A stretch of 64,000 nt of DNA from Zizania palustris. Its lineage: Eukaryota; Streptophyta; Magnoliopsida; Poales; Poaceae. Within the stretch, counting starts at the first letter, position 1. Every line of letters starts with the position of its first letter. Both the position numbers and the translations under genes were made by a program. The stretch spans positions 31,753,001 to 31,817,000 of the forward strand of contig JAAALK010000081.1 of NCBI GenBank assembly GCA_019279435.1, written 5' to 3'. Of the stretch, positions 46,370-58,155 are shown in pieces. The notes below the pieces were generated by a model. The model did not search any database, was not told where the DNA came from, and worked only from the letters and a program-made list of their open reading frames with translations.

Positions 46370-47449
46370 ACCGAAGATCGAACGATGCCTTCGAAAGAGA
46401 TAAATCGAAGCCTACCTCGCGAAACTGAGGGGCTTCGAACAGAGAGTAGCTTCGCTCGAAACACAGCCAAAAAGGTGACAGACCCTGTCAGCCTCGATCA
46501 AAAGGCTGTGCAGTAGAAGGTGAAAAGCTACACAGACTACTGTAGCTACAGGAAAGTAGTACTACTTGCAACAGCAAGAACTAGTACTCAGTTTGTGAAG
46601 AATAGAAGCAACAGAAGAAGCTTCTCCTCAAGAAATAAATTCACCAGCCCGTAGCTGAAGCAATAACTCTCCAAACCAAACAAGTGCGACAAATAAAATC
46701 AGCAGGGACCAAGTCTTAAATGCATCCAAGAGTTTAGAGTAAGAATAATGCACAAACAGGAAGGAACACAAGCCTGGCGGCGCACACAGGAGAGAGAAAC
46801 GGGAGACAAAATGACCCAAAGAGTGGATTTGATTTCAGCACAAAGGGGTAGTCCAAACCCTAGGGATTGGGGTCCTATTTATAGGCAGCCCAACACTAGG
46901 AATATTCTACCAGCCCCTTAGGGTTTTTACATACTCAAAAATAAAGGAAAAGACTCTACTGCCCTTAGGAATTTTTACAGACACAACTGACTGACTGTGG
47001 GCCTAGAGATACAGATGACATATCCGGAAGCTAAGTTTTCGTAGCGACTACGGCTTCTCTTCTGGATAGTCGGATACAGAATCAATGGTTGTCAGTTTTA
47101 CGCTGAAACTGACAAAGCCTCCACCAGCTTTGCACCAGGTACCCGGATTGGGCCGGCCCGACTCCGCAGCTCTCTCAGCCCGGCAATCGCTCACCGCCTG
47201 TGTACCTGAGTCAGTCCTGGTCAACAGCCCAGTGGGTCTTCTACTGCTTCTGGCCCATGCACCCGGATTGGGCCAGCCCGACTTCGCAGCCTCCTCTGCC
47301 CGACAGTCGCTCGCTGCCCGTATACCTGAGTCACACGCGGCCCATGAAACAGCAGATCTCCTCTATTCTTCAGTCCTCTTTGACTATCGTTGACAATGAC
47401 TCATCACTTCTAGAGCCATGAGGCCCACGCTATTCAGCATGGCTCCTCA
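46370..47449 (-). repeat. Copia solo LTR, part 2 of 2
   Basis: Continuation of the minus-strand solo LTR after the element 2 insertion. A reverse-strand TATA box (CTATAAATAG) lies at about 46874-46883, where an LTR promoter would be. It ends at CA (47448-47449), so on the minus strand the LTR begins TGAGGAGCC, and is followed by CTCGT, matching the left duplication. It contains a 120-bp tandem duplication at 47141-47380. Confidence 0.6.
47141..47380. repeat. 120-bp tandem duplication inside the solo LTR
   Basis: ACCCGGATTGGGCC begins at 47141 and again at 47261. About 75 bp of each unit align well, including CGCAGC, CCCG(G/A)CA and TACCTGAGTCA. The units differ at about one site in six, so the duplication is old. 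Confidence 0.8.
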
Positions 47450-47454
47450 CTCGT

Positions 47455-48392
47455 CGACGTTCCCATTGCTACAATGGACGTATGGAGATGAGCCCAAAAG
47501 AAAAAAATGAACGGCATGCATCGGAGAGGAGAGAACACAAGCTACATTGGCTAACCGATGATCATCGGCGAGTCGGCTTCATCGTCTTCCTCGTGGCCGG
47601 TGATGGAAAAGTGGATGAATCAAGAAGCTCAGCCCCTCTCCATTGCTCAACTAGATGCTGGGAGGAAGAAGGAAGTCAGACGACCTAGTCGGAGAAGCTA
47701 GAGACAAGTATTGAGGACGTTGAACGCGTGGCACCGCTAGCACACGTGTTGCCCATGCATGGAATGTATTTGTGGAAATGCCTTGCTATTTCTTTGGACT
47801 GGCTGACCCTAGGACTGGGGTGAGGTGCTAGCTAGAGTGTATGACAAGTAGGTCCCATGTCAGGATTGCCCACAAACAGTGAGAGGAGGAACAAATGAGG
47901 AGGGCTGCTAGTGTGCAGTTTTTGGTCACTTATGTGTTTTGGTTGAGCTAGAACATAGTGTTGCACACCACTTAAAATTTCGAATATTTTATTGATGATA
48001 GAGGACGTTTTGCTGTACCTACTGACAAGGTTTCAATGCCATCCCAGCTACGGTTTTTTTAGGTAAATTTATAAAGTAGGTCATACAGTAAGCTCATTTT
48101 CAGATTTCGAGTTGTATTGCTGTGTTGATTTGAGCTATCAAAATAAGTCCAAAATTTATGAAATTTTTATAGGATAATATTAATGAGGTAATATATTTTA
48201 TATTTTTTTCAGATTTATTGGAGTAATATATTGTTCAAACAAAATTTTCTATTTGTTCTAAATGCATATGAATGCATTAGTATCATGCATGCAAAACTCC
48301 AAAAATAATCAAAATAATTTCAAAATGCAGAGGAAATACCATTGGATTTTTTTAATATATTTGTTTAGTTTTATAATTTTTGGTATGTTACA
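47455..48392 (+). repeat. Outermost Gypsy-type LTR, middle part
   Basis: This is the continuation of the host sequence after the solo LTR. It is GC-rich at first, then AT-rich (about 47950-48390) with AAATTTATGAAATTTTTATAGG-like sequence typical of Tekay-type LTRs. It stops at 48392 where another LTR fragment begins. No gene. Confidence 0.4.
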
Positions 48393-48552
48393 TGTTGTGG
48401 GAAAATAATATTGTCAAGACTTGATGCTCCGGAGATATATTCCAAAGTATGAGAGGTGTGAAGCCTCAAGATATCGCAACCATGCTTCGGGGGGAGGAAC
48501 TCGAAGCCCCAGGCCAGATTCGAAGCATGTGCATAAACCTGGAGTAGGCTTC
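48393..48552 (+). repeat. LTR fragment, left part (split by Gypsy solo LTR)
   Basis: It begins TGTTGTGGGAAAATAATATT and carries TTCGGGG/TTCGAAG words. It continues after the inserted solo LTR at 52143, where a TATA box (CCTATAAATACC, about 52369) and an LTR-like end near 52548 are found. The flanks TTACA and TTACC are near-matching, and the right end is not a clean CA, so the boundary is tentative. Confidence 0.5.
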
Positions 48553-51500
48553 TGTAAAATCCAGATTTTAGTAACTTGACAAAAATACATATGAAATAAA
48601 ATTTTAATTTGAAAAGTTGGATTTCTTAAATTGTTTTAGTGCGAAAATAAATTTTTTCCCTTAAACTTGTATTAAACACTTTCCTATCCGAAAACATTCT
48701 TCACCATCCAAATACAAACTCCTTTTAATTCAAAGATTCAAACAAAAATCCTAGAAAATAAATAAATAAATCTCACTTCTATTCCCTTCTTTTCTTTTCT
48801 TTTATTTTTATCCTACGTTTTCTCATTTCCTTTCCCTGGCAAAACTGTCGGCTGTCTGCATGTGTGTGTGCCCTGCTGGCCGCGCGCCCACACCGGCCGC
48901 ACGCCAAGCGCTGGCTGCGCAAGCCGCGCGATCGCGCCGGCCACACGCTAGGCTGCGCCTGGCCAATCGCCACTGCTGCCGCGCACCGCGTGGCCATCCG
49001 CCTCGGCTCGCCGCTTGACCGCGCCTGGCCGCCACGTCTCCCGCGCCGCGCCTTGCGCCCAATCGCGCGCCGTGCCGCCTCGGTTCCCAACCTCTACAGC
49101 CACGCGCTACATCTTGCCGCCTCGCCTGCTGCGCTTGGCCACTCGCCTTCCACCGCAGCAGAAGCCGCGTTCTCTCGCCCCGCGTCCTATCCCGTCTGCA
49201 CGTCCCGTCGCCATTAACTCGCACGTCGTTGCCCACGCCGTCCGTGCAAACAAGAACCCCCAAGTACCAACCAAAGCTCCCTACGCCCCATTCAAGCCCT
49301 CATACTACCCTTGAGTGCCTCTCGTCCTGAGACCAAGCTCCGTCGCAAGTTTAGCCAAAAATCGCCGGAGACCCTCGTCGCCGTCGTCGCTCCCCGATCT
49401 AACCGAAGGTATAACTTTCACCTAATTCCTTGTATCAGTAGCTTCCTTACACTCTAGCAATCATGTTCCATGGGTTAGCTAAGGCGGAACACCACCGTAG
49501 CTCGCCGGCGGCATTGAGCCATGGAAACCTCTAAGCATCACCGTGGGTAGACTTGTTCGGGCCATGGTATGTCAATCAGAGGCCACGGTTAGATTCCTGC
49601 TAGTGCTAATCCCATGAAAATGTCCGTAGTTGGGCGCCGGAGTACCCCCATCGCCCCCGGCACCACCCCTCTGTTAGTTTACCCCATTTTTGATTATGGG
49701 CAAACCGTAGCTCTAATTGAAAATCCAACCGTAGATATTGTTAATCATAGTATGTTTAACCTACGGTTAAAATTTGGGGCCAATCGGAGTTGAAACGAAT
49801 AAGTTATGCTCTAGAGAAATTTTAGCCGTCCGTAGTCGTCTTCAACCTCCAGCCACTGCGAGCTCCTCTGTTTTCCTCCCACTGACTAGCCGGCCCCATC
49901 GGCCAGACCTGCCTGCCTCGGTTCTGCGCTGCTTCAGGGGCCGCCTGTTTGCAAGGCCCGCTCAACGCTTTGCATTGCAACCCATTAGCATAGTGTTTTT
50001 CTGTTTTCTTTAATTAAACCAGTGCAACCCACGTGGTTAGTAGGCCACGGCCCATTCAGCACAGCAGCCTTTTCTATTTCCAGGAATTAATTTCCGGACT
50101 AGCCCATTCAGCCCAATAGCACACAATACTTTTTGACAATTTCAGAAAAATGTTTAAACTTCAAAAATTCATATGAAATTCGTTATATCTCCGATTAACT
50201 CCGTTCAAATTTCTATAAATTTATAAAATTATAAACTTTAATTTAGAATAGTATAAAATTGTTTTCCCCAAAACTTTTTGGGTGTTTTTATTTATGTGAT
50301 GTTATTTGTGCTATAGTTACCGTCGCCGAAGACCCGTGAGACTACGACCCGAAGATCCCGAGTACTATATGGTTCGAGGCAAGTCTTCCTTTGAACATCC
50401 TTGATCCTATTGCATTGATTGTTCCACAAAATTTATATATGCATGTTTAGGATTAAACACTCACGTACACTATTAGTCAATTGCTTGGGCAATTAAGACA
50501 AATAAAACCTACGCTTGTTAACAAGCCTCCTTGATAATTGAATATCATGTTTACCTTGTCGCTCTAGGATTTATTTTTACATCCATGATTTAATTTATTC
50601 TTTTAATTATTTTTAGCATATTCCTTGTCAAATGGGTGCACTACACATACACTTACACACTTATATCAAAACATGACGAATAGATGTAGAATGGGTGATG
50701 ATGATGTGATTTTGTAAATGTGTTGTGTGAAATGAAATTGTGTGTGTTACAAAGACTATTAAGGACCGATTCCTTGGGAAAGCATGAGCACAACATCGTG
50801 CAACCTTGTGGGTACGTGAGAGGTGCCCCTAGGCTAGTACTTAGTGGGTTTGGGATAGCCTGATTGCCGATGGATGTGGAATCACCGGGTGGCTCGTGGT
50901 ATTACCTGAAAAGTCCCTAACGGGCACGTGATTGTGGTTGTGATTCGAGGAGTTGGAAGTGGAGCACCCATGTGATTGCCTGGGGAGAAGAAGGAAGACG
51001 TACTTTCCGGATCCTTGACCGTGAATCCATCTAGGTGGCAGTGGGATATCCTAGGTTTGCTTTGGAAAGTCTTTGTCTCGAACCTCCCCTACTACGCGGG
51101 TAGCGGAGTAGAGTTTGAGTCGCGAGGGTAAAGTGTGCACCTTCAGCTGAAGTATGATCTGTTCGAACAGCCGTGCCCACGGATATGGGCAAGTGATTTC
51201 ATGTGTCTTCCCTAGCGTAGTGTTTACTTGTTTTCAACTAAATGGGAAATGGGTTGGGACGTTACCAGAGTATACCGTTGGGTATACGACTAGCCTGTGT
51301 GGTTGGATAACGTTCCTGTGTGGAGCGGGAAGTCGGAAGGCTTCATAGGGAGCGATATGAGATGTGATAACTAGTTGAGCGTTAAAATGAATTGGGATGA
51401 GATGTTGATAATGGGAACACTTCCCCGATGGATGGGTAAGCTAGTACCGAGATAATGATGAGTTATGATGATAAGATGATGGTCGTGATATGTGGAATTG

Positions 51501-52137
51501 ATGAAAAGAAATATGACTTGTGGAATTGATGGAAAATGATGGTGGGATTTGTTGCAAAGCAATCCTGGTTGGTGAGAATGTGAGAGTTGAATTAGCTTTT
51601 GAACTATTGCTACTTTATGTGGGAACGGTTAGAGGTTGGGACCTCTATCCGTGGGTATTAAGCACTTAGAATTTATAAACTATAAATATTCCCTTGAGAA
51701 CCATACCCGCTCTTTGTATCCTGCATCTATACTACTTCCAAGACTTGCTGAGTACTCTTGAGTACTCACCCTTGTTGTTTTACACCCCCACATCAGAGTT
51801 TGCTAATCTTCGGAGGACGTCAAGAACCTTAAAGGCGAAGATGAAATTGTTGCCGATGAAGATATAGAAGGTTAGGGTTTCAGGCCTAGTCCCCAAGTAG
51901 TGTTAGGATAGTAGTGCATGCTTGAGTGATGAAATGCTTCCGCTGTGCATTTGTAATGATTGTTGCTGCGAGGTGTGCCTCTTTAGCAGCTTTTGTAATA
52001 TTTAATTATTGTAATTTTCCTTCTGCAATGTACTACTGTCGAATGGAACAATGTCAACGGCGATATTATTCGTCTTCGATGAAGTATCGGCTCGTCCCGC
52101 TCGATGGTATTTCCGAGTCCCGCGACGGGTCGTTACA
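48553..52137 (+). mobile_element. Gypsy (Tekay-like) solo LTR, 3585 bp
   Basis: It begins TGTAAAATCC and ends GACGGGTCGTTACA, a terminus typical of grass Tekay/Del LTRs. A perfect 5-bp duplication GCTTC lies on each side (48548-48552 and 52138-52142). There is no primer binding site, coding region or second LTR, so it is a solo LTR left by LTR-LTR recombination. A GC-rich block (about 48840-49220) gives spurious long reading frames on both strands. It carries the AT-rich block (about 50130-50280) and the TGAGTACTC words near 51750 that are usual in this family. Confidence 0.85.
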
Positions 52138-52142
52138 GCTTC

Positions 52143-52548
52143 CCCTCCGAAGCATGTTGCCTTCGGAGGAGCCCTGTCACTAAAGTATTCCCGGAGCCTC
52201 CTACTCTGAAGGAGCGCCACCAAAAGAGACAAGACGTCAACTTTATCTAAGTGTTCGCACGACGTTTGACCTTTTTACCCATATGGAGCCCCGAGAACAG
52301 TGCTCGCTATGGCGGTTGTAACTAGGGGGCATGATAGTCTTTTCCTATTGTATTCAGGCCTATAAATACCCCCCTCTCTACGATAAAGAGGACATCAAAT
52401 ACGAATACAAACAGAAACACTTCGAACTGATCCAAGGTTATTATCCCCAGCGGAGGCCTAGATCGGTCCACAGTCAACCATTTTAAGCAGTCAACCCTTC
52501 GAGATTATTTTAAACCTGTTAGCGTAATCCTTTGCACCAACGGTGCCC
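52143..52548 (+). repeat. LTR fragment, right part, with TATA box
   Basis: Continuation of the LTR interrupted at 48552. It has CCGAAGCATGTTGCCTTCGG and other CTTCGGAG words, the TATA box at about 52369-52378, and a likely end at GCACCAACGGTGCCC. Confidence 0.5.
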
Positions 52549-53150
52549 TTACCCATTATCCAAACCCATACCCACAAAGAACTACTCTTCAAATGAAATA
52601 ACACTCTATTTACTCAAATGAACCCTATTATATCATCCTTAGCTAGTATCCCCTATGCATTATAAATGTTCCGCTTGCATGGCTTACTGAGTATTTAAAA
52701 TACTCACCCTTACATTCCCCCACCGCCAGAAGAGGAACTCGCAAGCGAAGATGAAGGTGGCACCTTTTGAGCTAGGCCTAGTCAAGTCAGTAGAGTCGTC
52801 GTTGTGTGAATAAGGTTATTTAAGAGTTATTACTATTTGTCATTATTATTTTGAGGTTCCAATGTCACTTATGTAATAAGTATTTTATTTATTTCGTTGT
52901 GAAAAACAATGCTTTCGATGTTCAATAAATTATGTATATTGGTTGGTAAATTATCTGACTCTGAAAAACACATGCAAACCAAACTTATTACATAAGTGGT
53001 AACAGTATGCAAGACCAACAAACTTGACCTGAAAAACACTATACTACTTTTTAATTATCTGACTCTGATTTGATGGTTCACCAAAAAGCAATATTACCAG
53101 CAAATTAATTTTGTAATTTTTTTCTGGGAACGCATGCAAACCGACCACTC
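52549..53150. other. Right part of outermost LTR and Rubisco activase upstream flank
   Basis: Sequence up to about 52800 (ACTGAGTATTTAAAATACTCACCCTTAC) resembles the last quarter of a Tekay-type LTR and appears to continue 47455-48392. The word ATTATCTGACTCTGA occurs twice (about 52950 and 53056). No gene is seen. Confidence 0.4.
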
Positions 53151-53617
53151 TTGTATATGTTGTTGGACGTTAAGGAGAATGAAGTTTGTGTGGTACCAAA
53201 TGACAGTCGTAGCCTGATCGATAGTTATCAACAAAGCCAAATATTTGTGGTGGTTCAATTTGCCATGCCTCATCCACCAAGAACAAGAACAAGAAGAAGA
53301 AGCGGTGCAACGCAAAAATTGAAGCTTTTTTGTGTGGTGATATGATGCAAAACAAACCGGTTTTGTAGCTGGAAGCTGGAAGGAGCTAGAGCTCGTGAAG
53401 CTAGCAAGCAACTGGTCGCTTCGCTTGGTGCCGGCCGGCGGCCGGGAGGGGAATGTGAGGCGAGGAATGAATTGAAGAGAAAACAAGAAGAGTTCATCGG
53501 AAATGGCAGAATAATTCTGTGGTGATGAAAGGTGAAGGAACCCGAGCCAAGCGAGCTCACTTCACTCACTTCACTGGCAGTGGCGTTCCCGCTCCATGTC
53601 ATCCTATCGATCGTCGC

Positions 53618-53623
53618 CACGTG
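53618..53623 (+). promoter_or_regulatory. G-box in Rubisco activase promoter
   Basis: CACGTG within GCCACGTGTCC, about 215 bp upstream of the start codon. G-boxes bind bZIP and bHLH factors and are common in light- and clock-regulated photosynthetic promoters. Function here is inferred. Confidence 0.5.
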
Positions 53624-53756
53624 TCCGAAACCCAATCTTCAGCGTGTGGCCTGTGGGTGATCCGGAAGCTGATCCACAACTCCACGACCTCTCCTCCAAC
53701 TTTCATGGCGACGACGGCCGGCCATGCATTATTGTGTCTATCCTGTTGTATACCTG

Positions 53757-53763
53757 TATTTAA
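53757..53763 (+). promoter_or_regulatory. Probable TATA box of Rubisco activase
   Basis: TATTTAA lies 75 bp upstream of the ATG, leaving a short leader that contains a CAG/GCAG repeat (about 53793-53826). Confidence 0.5.
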
Positions 53764-53831
53764 GGCCTCCCGCAGCTCGCCCTCTATACTTTGAGCAGCA
53801 GCAGCAGCAGCAGCGGCAGCAGCAACGCAAG

Positions 53832-55487
53832 ATGGCCGCTGCCTTCTCCTCCACCGTCGGAGCTCCGGTGCGCATCAATTCATATTACTTGCTTGCATTG
53901 CATTGCTGCATGCAAATGATCGAGGAACCGATGTGACTGACATATGTACTACGTGTTGTGTGCAGGCCTCCTCCACGCCGGCGAGCTTCCTGGGGAAGAA
54001 GCTCAAGAAGCAGGTGGCCTCGGCCGCCAACTACCATGGCAAGACCTCCAACATCAACAGGTTCAGAGTGATGGCCAAGGATCTGAACGAGGGCAAGCAG
54101 ACGGATCAGGACCGGTGGAAGGGCCTCGCCTACGACATCTCCGACGACCAGCAGGACATCACCAGGGGGAAGGGCATCGTCGACTCCCTGTTCCAGGCCC
54201 CCATGGGCGACGGCACCCACGAGGCCGTGCTCAGCTCCTACGAGTACATCAGCCAGGGTCTCAGACAGTAAGCACGCTCTAGATTCTCTACTACGTACAG
54301 CTAGATGAATTGATGATGAGCTCAACTGGACTGGAACTGGATGCGTATGCAGATTCAACTTCGACAACACCATGGGAGGCTTCTACATCGCCCCGGCCTT
54401 CATGGACAAGCTCCTCGTCCACGTCTCCAAGAACTTCATGACCCTGCCCAACATCAAGGTTCCACTCATCCTGGGTATCTGGGGAGGCAAGGGTCAGGGG
54501 AAATCCTTCCAGTGTGAGCTCGTCTTCTCCAAGTTGGGGATCAAGTAAGACATATCCAGATTTAGAATAAATGAAACTATATAATTAAGTAAGTAAATAA
54601 CTGATCTGATATGGTCTGGTTGACTTAATTACACAGCCCAATCATGATGAGCGCCGGAGAGCTTGAGAGCGGCAACGCCGGAGAGCCGGCGAAGCTGATC
54701 AGGCAGCGGTACCGTGAGGCCGCGGACATCATCAAGAAGGGGAAGATGTGCTGCCTCTTCATCAACGATCTCGACGCCGGTGCAGGTCGCATGGGCGGCA
54801 CGACGCAGTACACGGTGAACAACCAGATGGTGAACGCCACCCTGATGAACATCGCCGACAACCCCACCAACGTGCAGCTCCCCGGAATGTACAACAAGGA
54901 GGAGAACCCCCGCGTGCCCATCATCGTCACCGGCAACGACTTCTCGACGCTGTACGCGCCGCTCATCCGTGACGGGCGTATGGAGAAGTTCTACTGGGCT
55001 CCCACCAGAGATGACCGTGTCGGCGTCTGCAAGGGTATCTTCCGCACCGACAACGTGCCCGAGGACGACATCGTCAAGATCGTCGACAGCTTCCCCGGCC
55101 AATCCATCGGTACGACGATCGAACTGCAATATGTATTCAAAATACGTACAATACGCAAAACGAACGTATAATAATCAATCAATGTTGTTGTTAAGTGCAG
55201 ACTTCTTCGGAGCTCTGCGTGCGCGCGTGTACGACGACGAGGTGCGCAAGTGGGTGGCGGAGACGGGAGTGGAGAACATCGGGAAGAGGCTGGTGAACTC
55301 CCGGGAGGGTCCGCCGACGTTCGAGCAGCCCAAGATGACGATCGAGAAGCTGATGGAGTACGGGCAGCTTCTGGTGAAAGAGCAGGAGAATGTGAAGCGT
55401 GTGCAGCTGGCTGACACCTACTTGAGTGAGGCTGCTCTTGGTGACGCTAACCAGGATGCCTTGAAGACCGGTTCCTTCTTCGGTTAA
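53832..55487 (+). CDS. RCA: Rubisco activase, short (beta) isoform, chloroplast precursor, 429 aa, 5 exons
   Basis: Stromal AAA+ ATPase that removes inhibitory sugar phosphates from Rubisco active sites. Exons 53832-53867, 53966-54267, 54353-54544, 54637-55109 and 55201-55487 sum to 1290 nt in frame. Residues 1 to about 48 (MAAAFSSTVGAP..., Ser/Ala/Lys-rich) form a transit peptide. The mature part begins near AKDLNEGKQTDQDRWKGLAY. Walker A is GGKGQGKS, Walker B-like CLFINDLDA, sensor 1 IVTGNDFS. GGTTQYTVNNQMVNATLMN and PGMYNKEENPRVP are hallmark blocks. The protein stops at LKTGSFFG, so it lacks the redox-sensitive Cys-containing tail of the alpha isoform. I see no alpha-type tail exon in the following kilobase. 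The full AAA+ core is intact. Confidence 0.97.
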
Positions 55488-57048
55488 TTAGAACTCCGAC
55501 ACCAGCACCATGCATGCATCTCGATCTCTACCTATTCCCATCCATCCATCGTCGTCGTAGGCGGCCTGCAGTGCATAGGAGGACGAGGAGGTGATCATCC
55601 GATCGTTGCATGCATGCAAATGATGCAATGCAACCGCCAACCTGCACAGCAAGTATTGCCTGTGCCGGAAGGTTGCACCGGCGAGGAGCGACGACGTACG
55701 GCACCTGCCTTTAAACCTTCTAAGCAGGCATGCTGCTGCAGGCCGCTTGCTATTATATATTAATTACTTCTCATGTTTAATTTCCTCTTAATTTCTACTA
55801 TATGTACATCGAATATATATATATATATGCGCTGCTCATGGCAAGTTTTTTGTTAATAATAATATAATATAAAGATCAGGTGTTGTACATGCATGGAATA
55901 TATATTTGCTAATAAACACTAGGCTCAAATCAAATGCAAACGGATATCTGTGATATCATACAACCGCAGAACGAAATTTTCTCGTTTGGATCGAAGAATT
56001 GGAATTCATTTCAGATCCCACAAAAAATTGAATTGCGTGGAATTCAATTGAAATTCAATATTTATGTTAGGGCATTTCATAGAATTAAAATCTAAGACCT
56101 AATTCTAAAACTTTTTTGAATGATCGAACCATGAAATCGATTTCGTTATTACAAGAAAATCATCGTCATCTCCATCTAAATCTATATAAGATGGGATGAT
56201 AGGATGGGATTCTAAGTCAATTCTTTTTTTTGAAGAAGAATTGGGATTAATTATGAATTCTAGGGTAAATTCTAGATATGATTTCATAATTCTAATTCCA
56301 AAATGCTCCAAATAGCTCACTCATAGAATTGAATTACAATTCTTTAATTTTGAATCCAATATCTAGGATCAAAGACCTTAGATAAATATTTTTCAAGATT
56401 TCTATATATATCTATAAAGTTGTGCCAATCAGAAAATTCCTTTTTACTGTAGAAATATTTTTTCTAAAACGCTTTGTGGGCTTTTTTCTTAGGATGTGAA
56501 CATTTTTTACTGTCAGGATGCTACCATCATGATTTAGGAGGAACATCATGTCAGCTGCCTCCTGAAAATTTCAAAATAAAAAATGTGAATAAAATAAAAG
56601 GAAGAAAATATTTTTAATAAAATAAAAGGTAAATGGGAATTTTTCTAGAAAGAAAATAATGAGTTTTTAATGTACAATTTTGAGGAAGAAACTTTTGCAA
56701 GTAAAATGATGCTAGAAATTTTTCAAAAGTCCCTAAAATTTTAAATAATTTTTATGAGCTAATTTTTTTCTAAATTTTGGAGGCCTTTTCTAAAAGAAAA
56801 AGAAATAAGAATCGAATTTTTAAAATAAAAATTCCTCTCCCTCCGGTTGGGCCGACTTCTAGTGGCCCATTCTCCGCAAGCCCATCTACGCGTCGCAGTC
56901 CCAGCCACCGACATGTGGGTCCAGCATGTCGGACCCATCCCGAACCTCCCACCGCCCACGTACGGGCCTGTGTCTAGTGCTGTCGAGCCCTTGGCCCAAT
57001 CTGAGAATCGGGCCCGGCCTATTCTTGCAACTGAAATGGGTACCTGAT
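55488..57048. other. Rubisco activase 3' flank and AT-rich intergenic sequence with a possible MITE
   Basis: The 3' UTR is followed by AT-rich DNA. Around 55978-56320 imperfect inverted ends CTCGTTTGGATCGAAGAATT and (reverse) CTATTTGGAGCATTTTGGAA bound a GAATTC-rich interior, suggesting a decayed Tourist/hAT-type MITE. No gene is recognised. Confidence 0.4.
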
Positions 57049-57252
57049 TCAATAATATTTTTAAAAATTATATAAAATTACAAAATGGTTACCCATCGAA
57101 CTGATGGTTGACCGAACCAGGCCATGTCAGTCTGGTTCGGTCGATGCCGAACCAGCCAGCGCAATGATGGCCTAGTTCATGGCATGCGCTGGCGGGGGCA
57201 AGGTGTCGCGGGGGCGAGGGCCAAGGCATGGGCGCATAAGGGACGAGGCGTC
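57049..57252. repeat. GC-cored repeat with AT-rich ends, left part
   Basis: An AT-rich border (AATAATATTTTTAAAAATTA) leads into GACCGAACCAGGCCATG and GGTTCGGTCGATGCCGAACC words. The repeat is interrupted by a solo LTR at 57253 and resumes at 58156. It belongs to the same family as 59253-59643 and 16497-17093. Confidence 0.55.
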
Positions 57253-58150
57253 TGATGAGAACATCCCCGGTTGGAATATGACTATGCTTATGTCTTGTAA
57301 TAACAACATAAGGTGTAGGTTACTGCAAGTGTCGACATATTTGAGAAAAGGTTACTGTACCATGAGTTGTCGTTCTCAATTATAGAAATTCTTAATGGAT
57401 CAAGTGTCGCGTTATGAGAAGATCAAGGGTATGTAACATCATAAAAATTGATTGGGGACTAAGTTACATCCATCCAAAGATAATATATAAGTTTAGGACG
57501 CCACTTTTTTGTCAAGATAAGGGGACTTAAAGTTCTACACGTTTTCAATTCAGACTTGGACTACTAAGATAGCACCAGATTCAAACATGCATAACTTTTA
57601 TATGGAAGCTCTGATTTGGATGATTTTGAACTATTTTGAAATATTGAGAAGTCCTATTTCCAACAGATCTAGCCACACCTCTAGATTCCATCCGAGGAGA
57701 TCGCAATCATCAAAACAATGTGTGTTCTTTTTTCTAGTCCGAACCGTTTAAGCCCAAGGGCCTTGTAACCGAGTTGTATTCATCTAGGGCTCACTTTGGC
57801 CGACCTCCACACGTTCCTAACCTTATAAATACCTCATTGGCCGCCACTTTTAGATTGAGTCTTGTGATCGTCTAGTTTGTAAGATACACATTACGGAACT
57901 CCACCTTGTTATCAATTTGAGTTGCTTGTTTATTTTGTTCTTTCTTGTTATTCGATTGCTTGCAAGAACAAATACCCTTGTGGTTGGGTTGATCGTGCTA
58001 CCGCAAGGACACAGCAACCTTCGGAGGTGGTGTATCGATTGTTAAGGCACAACGTTCGTGTGGGGTTGTACTTGGGTTGTCAACGTCATTACGTCCTTAA
58101 TCGAATCTATCCCTCTCATCGAAAAATTGGGATACCCTCTACCCTCATCA
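57253..58150 (+). mobile_element. Solo LTR, 898 bp
   Basis: It begins TGATGAG and ends CTCATCA (7-bp terminal inverted repeat). It is flanked by a perfect 5-bp duplication GCGTC (57248-57252 and 58151-58155). A TATA-like TTATAAATACC lies at about 57823-57833, and the downstream TGTTCTTTCTTGTTATTCGA region resembles the R/U5 of grass Gypsy-type LTRs. There is no internal region or coding capacity. Lineage is not firmly assigned. Confidence 0.8.
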
Positions 58151-58155
58151 GCGTC

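Noticed and set aside
48823..49314. Overlapping GC-rich frames on both strands
   Set aside because: They sit in the GC-rich block of the Gypsy solo LTR. The composition explains the lack of stops.
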